From Bacteroidia bacterium (lineage in GTDB: Bacteria; Bacteroidota; Bacteroidia; Cytophagales; Cyclobacteriaceae): DNA of 64,000 nucleotides. The DNA is taken from contig JAUHYU010000007.1 in assembly GCA_030426345.1 (NCBI GenBank), positions 1-64,000 on the forward strand, in the 5' to 3' direction. This document shows positions 1 to 9,182 of the stretch, one piece after another. The translations under genes were made by a program, and so were the position numbers. The notes beneath the pieces are model-generated. The model saw only the letters and a program-made list of their open reading frames with translations. It was not told the origin of the DNA and ran no database searches. Numbering within the stretch: the first letter of the stretch is position 1; each line of letters begins with the position of its first letter.

Positions 1-190
1 CAGTAATGAAGACAATGGGCAAGCGCCGATCGAGGGCTTGCACCGACTTGCAGATCTCCAGGCCGGATTGATCGGGAAGATTGATGTCGAGCAATAGGAC
101 ATCTAAGCCGATGTTTGCAAAATGGCATGCGATTCGAGATCCCATAATTCCCGAGCCTAACACGGCAACCCGATTGATATTTCTCTTCAT
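1..190 (-). CDS. 3-hydroxyacyl-CoA dehydrogenase N-terminus fused to response-regulator sequence (partial, probably chimeric)
   Basis: The reading frame starts at 190 and runs off the left edge. Residues 1-36 look like the NAD-binding start of a FadB/FadN-type 3-hydroxyacyl-CoA dehydrogenase: [19 protein letters not shown], with the GxGxxG Rossmann turn at residues 12-17. From about residue 30 the sequence reads like the receiver domain of a two-component response regulator: [19 protein letters not shown], with the phospho-acceptor Asp context, then LPIVFIT. DVLLLDI (bases 83-103) fits both families, so the switch happens exactly where they resemble each other. The first 100 bases hold 54 G/C against 41 in the next 100. 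The MarR gene 20 bases upstream is the expected partner of a beta-oxidation dehydrogenase, so that half is native. I infer a join at the contig end rather than a real fusion. Confidence 0.7.
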   Translation of the reverse strand, partial: MKRNINRVAVLGSGIMGSRIACHFANIGLDVLLLDINLPDQSGLEICKSVQALDRRLPIVFIT

Positions 191-209
191 TTTTTATTCT
201 TTATGGTTT

Positions 210-665
210 CTAATCTTTGTTGATCAATACTTTTAATTGTTCGTTACTTTCCGTCATATCTATGATCATGCGCGATACTTGCATAAACGTAATTAATTGG
301 TCCTCAGATATTTTTTCCTTAACAAATTGATTGAATGCCTTGACCGTCTCAATAGTTTTTCCCTTCATAAACTTGCCTTTGTCCGTAAGGAATACCCTTA
401 CAGAACGCTTATCAAGTGCATCTTGTTCTTTATATATGTAGCCTTTTTCTTCCAGATTTTTTAATGATCTTGTTAGGCTTCTAGATTCCAGCCCCATTAA
501 CGGGGCTATCTTTGTGGCCGGAGTTCCTTCTGTAGTCCCGATGTTCAATAAAATAAATGCAATTGAAGTGGTAATACCGTGCTTTTGTGCTTTTTGATTG
601 TACAACCTTGACAAGCTATGCCAGCTTGATTTTATATAAAAGTCAATAGACTCTTCTTTTTTCAT
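210..665 (-). CDS. MarR-family transcriptional regulator
   Basis: A 151-residue winged-helix repressor. The start at 665 (MKKEESIDF) is preferred over an upstream ATG at 716, because 716 lies inside the palindrome and upstream of the -7 box. Residues about 45-95 hold the MarR winged helix: ATKIAPLMGLESRSLTRSL is the recognition helix, followed by LEEKGYI, then the wing with the usual D-x-R pair (ALDKRSVRVFLTDKG). It ends 20 bases before the acyl-CoA dehydrogenase start and is probably co-transcribed with it. In Bacteroidota this arrangement heads a fatty-acid beta-oxidation operon, so the ligand is plausibly an acyl-CoA (inference). A 28-base palindrome 33 bases upstream suggests autoregulation. 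Confidence 0.88.
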   Translation of the reverse strand: MKKEESIDFYIKSSWHSLSRLYNQKAQKHGITTSIAFILLNIGTTEGTPATKIAPLMGLESRSLTRSLKNLEEKGYIYKEQDALDKRSVRVFLTDKGKFMKGKTIETVKAFNQFVKEKISEDQLITFMQVSRMIIDMTESNEQLKVLINKD

Positions 666-686
666 ATTTGGTAATTTAGCTAAAGT

Positions 687-725
687 CAAATATAAATAAA
701 AATAGTATGCATGCATACTATTTTT
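687..725 (-). promoter_or_regulatory. MarR promoter with perfect 28-base palindromic operator
   Basis: Reading leftwards, a TATATTTG box (687-694) fits the Bacteroidota -7 consensus TAnnTTTG. Just upstream lies a perfect palindrome, 698-725, with core ATAGTATGCATGCATACTAT. It covers the place where the -33 element would sit, so a bound dimer would block transcription. MarR proteins usually bind such palindromes, so autorepression is the natural reading. Confidence 0.7.
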
Positions 726-786
726 TTATAAAACTATGAATGATACGATCAATCGTCTATGCTTTATTTTGCAATCCACTGAGAAA

Positions 787-853
787 ATGGTAAAAGACAA
801 GTGTAGAGCTTGGTGCTACGATTATCAAGTTTAAAAATGCCTACTTTTACCAT
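787..853. repeat. Inverted repeat in the marR-glyA intergenic region
   Basis: Within the 315-base gene-free stretch 666-980, ATGGTAAAAG at 787-796 is matched by its reverse complement CTTTTACCAT at 844-853. A short inner CTTG/CAAG pair lies between them. It precedes the glyA promoter, so it is not part of the glyA leader. It could be a small structured RNA or a binding site. Apart from this and the two promoters I see nothing else in the stretch. Confidence 0.3.
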
Positions 854-931
854 GAATCTTAGCATATATTATTAGTATACTACCAAATATTTTTTTCAAA
901 TGAGATTTAAATTCACGGATTGTGGAAATTA

Positions 932-963
932 ATTGTGAATTTCTGATGCTTAGATTATTTTTG
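932..963 (+). promoter_or_regulatory. Putative glyA promoter
   Basis: TATTTTTG at 956-963 matches the Bacteroidota -7 consensus TAnnTTTG. ATTG at 932-935, 20 bases upstream, is a one-mismatch -33 element. It lies 17 bases before the glyA start, giving a very short leader. Confidence 0.5.
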
Positions 964-980
964 CCCTTCATTTTTAATAT

Positions 981-2261
981 ATGACCATGCTCAGAGATCA
1001 AATCATATTCGATTTAATTCAAAAAGAACAACATAGACAGGAAACAGGAATCGAGCTTATCGCTTCAGAAAATTTTGCATCAAAACAAGTAATGGAAGCA
1101 ATGGGAACTGTTTTAACCAATAAATATGCCGAGGGTCTTCCGGGGAAAAGGTATTATGGGGGTTGTGAGGTGGTAGATGAAATAGAAAATATCGCCATTG
1201 ACCGAGCGAAAGAATTGTTCGGAGCAGAATGGGCAAATGTACAACCGCACTCAGGTGCCCAAGCAAATGCAGCAGTTATGCTGGCAGTTCTGAATGCCGG
1301 AGATAAAATACTGGGCTTCGATCTATCTCATGGAGGTCATCTTACCCATGGATCTTCAGTGAATTTTTCGGGAAAACTATATCAACCTTCTTTTTATGGA
1401 GTAGAAAAGGAAACTGGAATGATCAATTACGACCATGTAGATGAAATCGCCAGAAAAGAAAAACCAAAATTGATTATATGCGGAGCCTCAGCCTATAGCA
1501 GGGAATGGGACTACGAACGACTAAGAACAATAGCTGACGAAGTCGGAGCAATTTTACTGGCAGATATTTCTCATCCGGCTGGGCTTATTGCCCGAGGGTT
1601 GCTAGATGATCCACTTGAGCATTGCCACATCGTAACTACAACGACTCACAAAACATTGCGTGGGCCGCGAGGAGGGATGATCATGATGCGGGAAGATTTT
1701 GAAAATCCATTTGGCATCAAAACACCTAAAGGAGTAGTGCGCAAGATGTCTTCTTTGCTGGATTCTGGAGTATTTCCAGGGACACAAGGAGGTCCGTTAG
1801 AGCATGTAATTGCTGCAAAGGCTGTGGCATTTGGAGAAGCGCTGTCTGATGACTATATGAAATATGTGCTTCAAGTAAAGAAGAATGCAGCTGTGATGGC
1901 TCAACGGTTTATGGACAAAGGGTATCATGTGATCTCTGGAGGAACGGATAATCACATGATGTTAATTGATTTGCGGTCTAAAGGTGATGTTTCTGGTAGA
2001 GATGCAGAAGACGCATTGATAAAAGCCGACATTACCATCAATAAAAACATGGTTCCATTTGATTCACGGTCTCCATTTATCACATCAGGAATTCGAGTAG
2101 GAACAGCAGCTATAACAACGAGAGGTATGATGGAACCAGAGATGGAAAAAGTTGTAGATCTTATAGATGATGTGCTAATGAATAAGGACAATGATAATAA
2201 ATTGTTAGAGATTAAAGAAGGTGTAAATACTTGGATGAATAACTTCCCATTATATAAATAA
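981..2261 (+). CDS. glyA: Serine hydroxymethyltransferase
   Basis: A PLP enzyme that interconverts serine and glycine and loads one-carbon units on tetrahydrofolate. The 426-residue length is normal. Family motifs are clear: [11 protein letters not shown] near the N-terminus, [16 protein letters not shown], the HSGAQAN cofactor region, and [14 protein letters not shown], whose Lys (about residue 224) forms the PLP Schiff base. The C-terminal [13 protein letters not shown] segment is also conserved. Two starts are possible, 981 and 987. [11 protein letters not shown] (987) matches typical family starts slightly better, but the difference is two residues. tatC begins eight bases after the stop and is probably co-transcribed. 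Confidence 0.97.
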   Translation: MTMLRDQIIFDLIQKEQHRQETGIELIASENFASKQVMEAMGTVLTNKYAEGLPGKRYYGGCEVVDEIENIAIDRAKELFGAEWANVQPHSGAQANAAVMLAVLNAGDKILGFDLSHGGHLTHGSSVNFSGKLYQPSFYGVEKETGMINYDHVDEIARKEKPKLIICGASAYSREWDYERLRTIADEVGAILLADISHPAGLIARGLLDDPLEHCHIVTTTTHKTLRGPRGGMIMMREDFENPFGIKTPKGVVRKMSSLLDSGVFPGTQGGPLEHVIAAKAVAFGEALSDDYMKYVLQVKKNAAVMAQRFMDKGYHVISGGTDNHMMLIDLRSKGDVSGRDAEDALIKADITINKNMVPFDSRSPFITSGIRVGTAAITTRGMMEPEMEKVVDLIDDVLMNKDNDNKLLEIKEGVNTWMNNFPLYK

Positions 2262-2268
2262 CTGCACA

Positions 2269-3144
2269 GTGGAAGATTTCGACGACGACGAACTTTACGA
2301 CGATAAGCTGCATCAGGAATACAAGCGCAAGGAAAGGGAAATGTCTTTTCTTGATCACTTGGAAGAGTTGAGATGGCATGTAATCAGGGCCCTTCTTGCA
2401 ATAGTTGTTTTGGCTATTGTGGCATTTATGTTTCGAGCACCAATCTGGCACTATGTGATTCTTGCTCCTTCCAGGCCAGACTTTTGGACATATAATATGT
2501 TTTGTCGGTTGGGAACTATTACCGGTGCTGACTTTTTCTGTATTGATGAACTGCCATTTATCATTCAAAACAGAAGGATGACTGCTCAGTTTACCATGGC
2601 ACTTTCGTCCAGTTTTATTATCGGAATTATTGTGGCTTTTCCATATGCCTTCTGGGAATTTTGGAGGTTCATTAAACCAGGTTTGTATAATAATGAACAG
2701 CAAGTGAGCCGAGGAGCTGTATTCTTTGTTACAGTACTCTTTCTCAGTGGCATTTTGTTTGGGTACTATGTTGTCGCGCCGATATCCATTAATTTTCTCA
2801 CCAATTTCAAACTTGACGAATCTATATTAAACGAAATTGACCTAACTAGCTATGTCTCTACGGTGATGATGTTAGTGTTAGCTTGCGGAATTATGTTCCA
2901 GCTGCCTGTAGTGGTTTATTTCCTTACCAAGGCTGGTTTGATTACTCCTCAATTTTTGAAAATGTATCGAAAACATGCGATCGTAGTTATATTGGTGTTG
3001 TCGGCACTGCTCACCCCACCTGATATTATTAGCCAGATACTAATGTGTATTCCATTACTGTTCCTTTATGAAATCAGTATTATGGTTTCGAATACAATTA
3101 AACGCAAGGAAGACAAATTATTATTGGAAGAGGAAAACGAGTAA
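2269..3144 (+). CDS. tatC: Sec-independent protein translocase TatC
   Basis: The core receptor of the twin-arginine translocase, which recognises folded proteins carrying RR signal peptides. The protein has six hydrophobic membrane segments and the conserved cytoplasmic N-terminal motif FLDHLEELRWHVIRALLA. Only a GTG start (2269) opens the whole frame. It gives an acidic 24-residue extension before MSFLDHLEELR, whose ATG at 2341 follows a good purine-rich GGAAAGGGAA. Bacteroidota TatC proteins often have such an extension, so I keep 2269, but 2341 is a real alternative. At least one likely substrate, the Tat-signal protein at 14448, is in this window. Confidence 0.95.
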   Translation: MEDFDDDELYDDKLHQEYKRKEREMSFLDHLEELRWHVIRALLAIVVLAIVAFMFRAPIWHYVILAPSRPDFWTYNMFCRLGTITGADFFCIDELPFIIQNRRMTAQFTMALSSSFIIGIIVAFPYAFWEFWRFIKPGLYNNEQQVSRGAVFFVTVLFLSGILFGYYVVAPISINFLTNFKLDESILNEIDLTSYVSTVMMLVLACGIMFQLPVVVYFLTKAGLITPQFLKMYRKHAIVVILVLSALLTPPDIISQILMCIPLLFLYEISIMVSNTIKRKEDKLLLEEENE

Positions 3145-3174
3145 CTCTCCGATGGATATTGGGTTAATATAAAA

Positions 3175-3612
3175 ATGAAAAATTTAAAAATAGCAATAGG
3201 AGCTGATCACGCAGGATATGAAATGAAAAGCCATGTAGTGGAATGGCTGACCCCACTCGTGGAAGAACTCAAAGATTTGGGTACTGGTTCAGAAGCTAGC
3301 GTGGACTATCCAGACTTTGCCCACGCGGTTGCTGGAGAAGTAGAAAAGGGTAATTACGAAATCGGCATTTTAATTTGTGGCACCGGTATCGGTGTGGACA
3401 TGACCGCCAACAAGCATCAGGGAATTAGGTCAGCACTCTGTTGGAATAAAGAAGTAAGCACTCTGGCAAAAAGCCATAACAATGCCAACGTGATATGCCT
3501 TCCTGGAAGGTTTATTTCTAAGGAAGAATCACAGGAAATTCTTAGTGCTTTTTTAAAGACAAAGTTTGAGGGAGGACGGCACAGTAGAAGAATTGATAAA
3601 ATTAGTTGCTAG
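3175..3612 (+). CDS. rpiB: Ribose-5-phosphate isomerase B
   Basis: A 145-residue RpiB/LacAB-family sugar-phosphate isomerase interconverting ribose 5-phosphate and ribulose 5-phosphate in the pentose phosphate pathway. Diagnostic are the N-terminal IAIGADHAGYEMK, YPDFAHAVA and ILICGTGIGVDMTANK, whose Cys is the catalytic base region. NNANVICLPGRFIS and the C-terminal GGRHSRRIDKI also match. Length is standard. Its last 11 bases overlap the end of the convergent membrane-protein gene, so the two genes share a 3' end. Confidence 0.97.
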   Translation: MKNLKIAIGADHAGYEMKSHVVEWLTPLVEELKDLGTGSEASVDYPDFAHAVAGEVEKGNYEIGILICGTGIGVDMTANKHQGIRSALCWNKEVSTLAKSHNNANVICLPGRFISKEESQEILSAFLKTKFEGGRHSRRIDKISC

Positions 3613-5020
3613 GCGATATACGCCTATAGATTCTGCTTTTCAACTGTTCGTATTCTGCTCCTAGCAGTGGATTGAGTTCAAATAGCTTTGGTGCAATACC
3701 CGCCTGATCAATGATGATTTCGGGCATGTCGTTACGGAAATTTTTATCTACGGCCTCCAAGTTGTCATAATAATTCAGATGTTCAAGTTGGCCTCTGGAT
3801 AGATTCCAGTTAAAGTATGCTGTGGCCTGTTTCCCGCTAGAATATGGTTGGATATCCGGGCCGAATACAAGGATTTTCTTTCCGGCATAGATTTCGCTAT
3901 TTGCTGGTGATTTCAAAATAATCGCATCAAAATGTATCAATTGGTTGAGGCTAAACCAATTGAAAGCAATACTGAAATAAACAATCACAATGGAAAGAAA
4001 ATAGACTAAAAATCCAATTTCTCTTTTTAGCCTATGTCTGATGGATAAGAAAAAATGACTCAGAAAAAATGCTACCCATGGAAAAAAAATAATTAAGCTG
4101 TAGCCATCCTTATCTGCATAAAATATATACGTGAATAAAGATACGAGCGCTGCAAAAAACATAACCTTCTGAACCCTGACCTGAAAAACAGTAAACCCAA
4201 AGCCTGATAGAGTCTTTAGCGCAGCAATAGCAAATAGGAAAATGGTAGCCCCCGATAGTATTAATATTGATTTGTAGGACAAATACTGTGTAAAATCCAT
4301 GACGAACAGGCCTCGAAAATAATTAGTATATAGTTCGTGGGTATTTCCCGTCCTTAGATATACCAACCAACAGATCAATAGTGGAATTCCAAAACCATAT
4401 AACAAGAGTAAGTATCTTCTAAGAATAGTATTGGTAAAAAACAACAACCCCACAATCAGTACAAGGAGCATCAAAAAATACGGAAGATAAAACAGGGCTG
4501 CAATGCCAAGGAATATCCCCATATTCAACAAATTTCCATCCACCTTGTTTCGAGATTCGACATGAGAAAAAAGACTGTTCATGGAAAGTAACACGAATGT
4601 CATGCCCATAAGCGGTGGCGAAAGCGTAATCAGATCAAAAACCAAAAGTCCGAGCAATCCATAAAAAAAAGCAGGGAGATAGTTATTTTCATTGTACATC
4701 TTATGTTTCAGTGCCAAGTAATTCATGTAAAATATTTGGGCGAAAAAAAGTAGCAGCCCACCTATCTGAAGTGAAAGGTGTGAACGGCCAAAAAGCACGT
4801 CAAAAGCTTGAAAAATCCATGCAGCCAAAGGTCCTATATTATCCCAGATGCCGACATATAGCAGAGCTCCCTCATTCATACGTTCTCCGACTATCATCCA
4901 ACTTAGTTCGGGAATCGTCTGCCAAGCTGAGGACAACAAAAAAGGTAATCTGAAAAGGATTAAAACAACAAAAATGATTATTAAACGGTAAGGATCGTTT
5001 ATTCTAAAATAGCGTAACAA
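3602..5020 (-). CDS. Polytopic membrane protein of unknown function, GT-C-like layout
   Basis: A 472-residue protein with roughly ten or more hydrophobic segments and a soluble tail of about 110 residues after the last one. The first extracytoplasmic loop contains MNEGALLYVGIWDNIGPL, which resembles the acidic loop after helix 1 of GT-C (ArnT/PMT-type) glycosyltransferases, where a Asp is catalytic. I therefore suspect a lipid-linked-sugar transferase or relative, but I do not recognise the family with confidence. It stands alone on this strand between rpiB and rbfA and overlaps rpiB tail to tail. Confidence 0.8.
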   Translation of the reverse strand: MLRYFRINDPYRLIIIFVVLILFRLPFLLSSAWQTIPELSWMIVGERMNEGALLYVGIWDNIGPLAAWIFQAFDVLFGRSHLSLQIGGLLLFFAQIFYMNYLALKHKMYNENNYLPAFFYGLLGLLVFDLITLSPPLMGMTFVLLSMNSLFSHVESRNKVDGNLLNMGIFLGIAALFYLPYFLMLLVLIVGLLFFTNTILRRYLLLLYGFGIPLLICWLVYLRTGNTHELYTNYFRGLFVMDFTQYLSYKSILILSGATIFLFAIAALKTLSGFGFTVFQVRVQKVMFFAALVSLFTYIFYADKDGYSLIIFFPWVAFFLSHFFLSIRHRLKREIGFLVYFLSIVIVYFSIAFNWFSLNQLIHFDAIILKSPANSEIYAGKKILVFGPDIQPYSSGKQATAYFNWNLSRGQLEHLNYYDNLEAVDKNFRNDMPEIIIDQAGIAPKLFELNPLLGAEYEQLKSRIYRRISPSN

Positions 5021-5110
5021 TAGTATATTTGTTCATTATTAGGTAATATGCGACAATATAGAAATACTCGTTTATTAACTAAAAAAGTAAGGTATAAATA
5101 TTTTAAAATT

Positions 5111-5473
5111 ATGACGAGTACGCGTCAACTAAAGTTTTCCAGACTAATCCAAAAGGAATTGGCGGAAATATTTCAGAAAGACCAAAAGAGCTTTTTCACA
5201 GATAATATTATATCAGTGACTCAGGTAGAAGTGACCCCTGATTTTAGCATTGCGCATGTGCATTTGAGCTTGCTCTTGGACAAGGACAAAAAAAAGATGC
5301 TTGAAGTAGTGGGGCACCATAAAGGCAACATCAAGCATACACTTGCAAAAAATATTGGCAAGCAAATTCGTAAAATACCAGAGTTAATTTTTCATTTGGA
5401 TTTGGGTGCGGAACACGCACAGAGGATGAACGAAATCCTTGAAAAATTACATATTCCACCTGCAAAAGAATAG
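5111..5473 (+). CDS. rbfA: 30S ribosome-binding factor A
   Basis: A 120-residue KH-fold protein that assists late 16S rRNA processing and cold adaptation of the 30S subunit. The family N-terminus is STRQLKFSRLIQKELAEIF, followed by ISVTQVEVTPDFSIAHVHLS and a C-terminal IPELIFHLDLGAEHAQRMNEIL. An upstream ATG at 5048 would add 21 lysine- and tyrosine-rich residues absent from the family, so I start at 5111. The next gene begins 15 bases after the stop. Confidence 0.94.
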   Translation: MTSTRQLKFSRLIQKELAEIFQKDQKSFFTDNIISVTQVEVTPDFSIAHVHLSLLLDKDKKKMLEVVGHHKGNIKHTLAKNIGKQIRKIPELIFHLDLGAEHAQRMNEILEKLHIPPAKE

Positions 5474-5488
5474 TGACCAAAGAGCCCT

Positions 5489-6712
5489 TTGAACTTACCA
5501 CTTTTCATAGCGCGAAAATATTTTCTTTCTAAAAAGAAAAAAAATTTCATCAATGTGATCTCAGTCATTTCTATGTCTGGGGTTGCTGTTGGTACAATGG
5601 CTTTGGTCATTGTGCTTTCCGTTTTCAATGGACTGGAAGGTTTGATTAAGGAGTTGAACAATAGCTTTGATCCCGAACTGAAAATCGAGCCTGCTAAAGG
5701 AAAGAGCTTTGAACCAAGCCCTGGTTTCATTGAAGGCATAAAAGAAATTGAAGGAGTAGAGATCGTCACCCAAGTAGTTGAAGACAATGCCTATGCAAAA
5801 TATAAAAATGATGAGATGGTAGTAAAATTAAAGGGAGTGGAGAAAAATTTTATCGATCACCATCGCATAGATAAGAATATAGTGCAAGGCAAATTAATGT
5901 TGGAAGAAAATGGGGTGGACTATGCGATTATTGCGCGTGGCGTGCAATCTGCACTATCAATCAATAGATTGACAAATATGTATACTATGCAGTTTTACTA
6001 TCCCAAAAGAGATAGAACAGGAGGTCTGAACCCAGCAAACCTCACAAATCACAAAGTCATCCTACCATCTGCAGTATATGCCATAGAAAAGCAGTACGAT
6101 ATGAACTATGTGATTGTTCCACTTAATTTTGCCGTTAATTTATTAGACTATAGAAACCGCCGTACTTCCTTGGAATTAAAAGTCAGCGAAAAATTTAGCA
6201 TTCCCGAAGTAAAAAAAAGTGTGCAAAAATATGTTGGGGATAATTTCAAGGTGTTGACAAGCGAAGAGATTCATGCAGATTTTTTTAAGGTATTGAAAAT
6301 TGAAAAGCTCTTTCTCTTCATTGTTTTTTCCTTCATACTGGCGATGGCTTCCTTCAATATTTTCTTTTCACTTACGATGCTCGCCATAGACAAGAAAAAG
6401 GACATTGCAGTACTAGCATCTCTTGGAGCTGATAAAAAGCTAATAAAATCCATATTCTTAACAGAAGGAGCTATCATTTCCTTTCTAGGTGCTTTTTTCG
6501 GTTTATTCTTGGGATTGACCATATGCGTACTTCAACAACAATTTGGCATAGTCTCTATGGGAATGAATACTGCTGTCATTGACGCATACCCGGTTAAGAT
6601 GCAACTGCCTGATTTCCTTTATACGGGACTCAGTATTTTTTCAATAACGGTATTGGCTTCTTATCGGCCCGCAATGATAGCAGCTAGGTCAAATATTCAG
6701 GATAATATATGA
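5489..6712 (+). CDS. ABC transporter permease of the LolC/LolE (MacB/FtsX) type
   Basis: A 407-residue inner-membrane permease. It opens with the LolC/E hallmark FIARKYFLSKKKKNFINVIS and ISMSGVAVGTMALVIVLSVF (helix 1). A large periplasmic domain follows (about residues 50-265), then three C-terminal helices with the FtsX-type MLAIDKKKDIAVLASLGA motif. In Gram-negatives such proteins extract lipoproteins from the inner membrane for transport to the outer membrane. No ATPase gene is adjacent. The start is TTG: an in-frame TGA lies at 5474-5476 and no ATG or GTG occurs between it and the conserved N-terminus. It directly follows rbfA. Confidence 0.92.
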   Translation: MNLPLFIARKYFLSKKKKNFINVISVISMSGVAVGTMALVIVLSVFNGLEGLIKELNNSFDPELKIEPAKGKSFEPSPGFIEGIKEIEGVEIVTQVVEDNAYAKYKNDEMVVKLKGVEKNFIDHHRIDKNIVQGKLMLEENGVDYAIIARGVQSALSINRLTNMYTMQFYYPKRDRTGGLNPANLTNHKVILPSAVYAIEKQYDMNYVIVPLNFAVNLLDYRNRRTSLELKVSEKFSIPEVKKSVQKYVGDNFKVLTSEEIHADFFKVLKIEKLFLFIVFSFILAMASFNIFFSLTMLAIDKKKDIAVLASLGADKKLIKSIFLTEGAIISFLGAFFGLFLGLTICVLQQQFGIVSMGMNTAVIDAYPVKMQLPDFLYTGLSIFSITVLASYRPAMIAARSNIQDNI

Positions 6713-6836
6713 TGAACGCTGTTTATAAGAGACATCAACCGGGGTCAGTAGAAAAAGCCAAAATCATTTTTTCAGGAAATATTACATAGTTAAGAAATAT
6801 ATCTTTATATAATTATAAATTATAGCGGAAAAATAA

Positions 6837-6844
6837 TACTTTTG
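6837..6844 (+). promoter_or_regulatory. Putative -7 box of the ugd operon
   Basis: TACTTTTG matches TAnnTTTG and lies 33 bases before the ugd start. No clear -33 element is visible. The 165-base gap before ugd suggests that a new transcription unit begins here. Confidence 0.45.
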
Positions 6845-6877
6845 CCAATAAACTAAATAACGACTTAATTAAATATT

Positions 6878-8188
6878 ATGAAAATTGCTGTAATAGGAAC
6901 TGGGTACGTTGGTCTAGTGACCGGTACATGCTTTTCTGAGCTAGGAAATCAGGTGATTTGTGTGGATATAGATGAGCACAAAGTTAAAACATTGCAGAAT
7001 GGGGAAATTCCAATTTATGAGCCAGGTTTGGATGTATTGTTTGAACGAAATGTGAAGCATGGAAGGCTAAATTTTACGACAAACCTGGAAAAAGGCGTTA
7101 AGGATGCCAAAGTAATTTTTCTGGCTTTGCCTACCCCCCCTGGCGAGGATGGGTCTGCCGATCTTAAATATATACTTAAGGTCGCTGATGATTTAGGGCC
7201 ATTATTGCAGGAATATACTGTTATTGTGGATAAAAGTACGGTACCGGTTGGAACAGCTGAAAAGGTACGTGTACGGATTGCAGAAAACGCCAAGGTAGAT
7301 TTTGATGTGGTTTCCAATCCGGAATTTTTACGTGAGGGTGTAGCATTAGATGATTTTATGAAACCTGACCGCGTTGTGATTGGTACTGAATCTGCTAAGG
7401 CAATCTCAATCATGGATGCACTTTATGCCCCGCTAGTACGACAGGGAAACCCGATTGTATTTATGGATGAGAGTTCAGCCGAACTTACTAAATATGCAGC
7501 AAATTCGTTTCTGGCAACAAAAATTACCTTTATGAATGAAATTGCCAACCTTTGCGAAAAATTAGGTGCTAACGTTGACGATGTGAGGAAAGGTATTGGC
7601 TTGGATTCTAGAATCGGAAAACGATTTTTATTTGCTGGAATCGGATATGGTGGTAGCTGCTTCCCAAAAGATGTACAGGCCTTAGCCAAATCAGCTAGTG
7701 ATGCTGGATACGATTTTCAAATATTGAACTCTGTGATGGATGTTAACCAAAACCAGAAGCTTAAACTATTTTATAAGTTAGAAAATCATTTCAAAGATTT
7801 AAAGGACAAAACAATTGCAATATGGGGGCTAGCTTTCAAACCCCACACCGATGATATTCGTGAGGCACCAGCTTTATATAATATAGATAAATTACTTGAG
7901 GCAGGAGCCAAAGTTCAAGCTTACGATCCAGAAGCCATGGAAAATATAAGGAACATTTACGGAGATAAGATTACCTTATGCAACAGCGAATACGATGCCT
8001 TGGAGGGTGCCGATGCATTGTTGATTGTAACAGAATGGCCTGAATTCCGCCAACCACAATTTGATTTAATAGCACAAAAATTAAAACAAAAAGTTATTTT
8101 TGATGGACGAAATCTATATCCAACAAAACAAATGGATGAATTGGGTTTCAAATATATTAGTATAGGGAGAAGCGAAGTCAATGGATAG
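6878..8188 (+). CDS. ugd: UDP-glucose 6-dehydrogenase
   Basis: Oxidises UDP-glucose twice to UDP-glucuronate using NAD. The 436 residues show the N-terminal Rossmann motif [20 protein letters not shown], the central [10 protein letters not shown] and SNPEFLREG motifs, and the catalytic cysteine in [16 protein letters not shown] (about residue 260). The C-terminal UDP-binding domain contains [16 protein letters not shown]. The stop overlaps the start of the next gene by eight bases, so the product is passed to the decarboxylase: a two-gene UDP-xylose route for extracellular polysaccharide. Confidence 0.97.
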   Translation: MKIAVIGTGYVGLVTGTCFSELGNQVICVDIDEHKVKTLQNGEIPIYEPGLDVLFERNVKHGRLNFTTNLEKGVKDAKVIFLALPTPPGEDGSADLKYILKVADDLGPLLQEYTVIVDKSTVPVGTAEKVRVRIAENAKVDFDVVSNPEFLREGVALDDFMKPDRVVIGTESAKAISIMDALYAPLVRQGNPIVFMDESSAELTKYAANSFLATKITFMNEIANLCEKLGANVDDVRKGIGLDSRIGKRFLFAGIGYGGSCFPKDVQALAKSASDAGYDFQILNSVMDVNQNQKLKLFYKLENHFKDLKDKTIAIWGLAFKPHTDDIREAPALYNIDKLLEAGAKVQAYDPEAMENIRNIYGDKITLCNSEYDALEGADALLIVTEWPEFRQPQFDLIAQKLKQKVIFDGRNLYPTKQMDELGFKYISIGRSEVNG

Positions 8189-9173
8189 GAAAAGGATTTT
8201 AATAACTGGTGCTGCAGGTTTCCTCGGATCGCATCTGTGTGATAGATTTATCAAGGAAGAGTATGAAGTGCTTGCCATGGATAATCTGATTACTGGTGAT
8301 CTCAAAAACATTGAGCATTTATTCAAGAACCCTAATTTTAATTTTTTTGAGCATGATGTGTCCAATTTCGTCCATGTGGCGGGCAAGTTGGATTATATCT
8401 TACATTTTGCATCACCAGCCAGTCCGATAGATTACCTCAAAATTCCAATTCAAACGCTAAAAGTAGGGTCTCTGGGAACATACCACCTTTTGGGCTTGGC
8501 AAAGGACAAAGGTGCTAGAATCTTAGTTGCTTCCACCTCTGAAGTCTATGGAGATCCACATGTTCATCCTCAGACTGAAGACTATTGGGGAAATGTAAAC
8601 CCTGTAGGACCGAGGGGAGTTTACGATGAGGCCAAGCGTTTTCAGGAAGCAATTACCATGGCCTATCACACCTATCACAAGGTGCAAACTCGAATTATCA
8701 GGATCTTCAATACTTATGGGCCGCGAATGCGGCTCAATGATGGTAGAGTACTTCCGGCATTTATAGGGCAAGCGTTGCGGGGGGAAGATTTGACTATTTT
8801 TGGTGACGGATCCCAGACACGTTCATTTTGCTATGTAGATGACCTAGTTGAAGGCATCTATCGGTTACTGATGAGCGATATTCCCGACCCTGTCAATATT
8901 GGAAATCCCGATGAAATAACCATCAAGGAATTTGCGGAGGAAATCATAAAACTGACAGGCACAAGTCAAACAGTAGTTTATAAACCATTGCCAAAGGATG
9001 ATCCAACACAGCGGCAACCAGACATTACCTTGGCCAGAAAGCTGCTCAATTGGGAACCAAAAGTTTCTAGGCAAGAAGGACTAAAAATTACTTATGAGTT
9101 TTTCAAATCTTTACCTGAGGAGAGCCTATACAAGAAGGAACATAACGAATTTAAACGTTATATCAAGAAATAA
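8181..9173 (+). CDS. UDP-glucuronic acid decarboxylase (UDP-xylose synthase)
   Basis: A 330-residue extended short-chain dehydrogenase. N-terminal [19 protein letters not shown] binds [49 protein letters not shown] (catalytic YxxxK) and [10 protein letters not shown] are the UXS signature, distinct from dTDP-glucose dehydratases. It converts UDP-glucuronate to UDP-xylose, matching its eight-base overlap with ugd. A few UXS relatives make the 4-keto or apiose products instead, but the sequence fits plain UXS best. Confidence 0.93.
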   Translation: MDRKRILITGAAGFLGSHLCDRFIKEEYEVLAMDNLITGDLKNIEHLFKNPNFNFFEHDVSNFVHVAGKLDYILHFASPASPIDYLKIPIQTLKVGSLGTYHLLGLAKDKGARILVASTSEVYGDPHVHPQTEDYWGNVNPVGPRGVYDEAKRFQEAITMAYHTYHKVQTRIIRIFNTYGPRMRLNDGRVLPAFIGQALRGEDLTIFGDGSQTRSFCYVDDLVEGIYRLLMSDIPDPVNIGNPDEITIKEFAEEIIKLTGTSQTVVYKPLPKDDPTQRQPDITLARKLLNWEPKVSRQEGLKITYEFFKSLPEESLYKKEHNEFKRYIKK

Positions 9174-9182
9174 CCTTCGCTT

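Noticed and set aside
2212-2703. 163-codon minus-strand frame over tatC
   Set aside because: Antisense shadow of tatC, with no domain-like sequence.
6712-6789. 25-codon frame overlapping the stop of the LolC/E-type permease (ATGATGA)
   Set aside because: Start-stop overlap is suggestive, but the peptide has no recognisable features and no support for translation.
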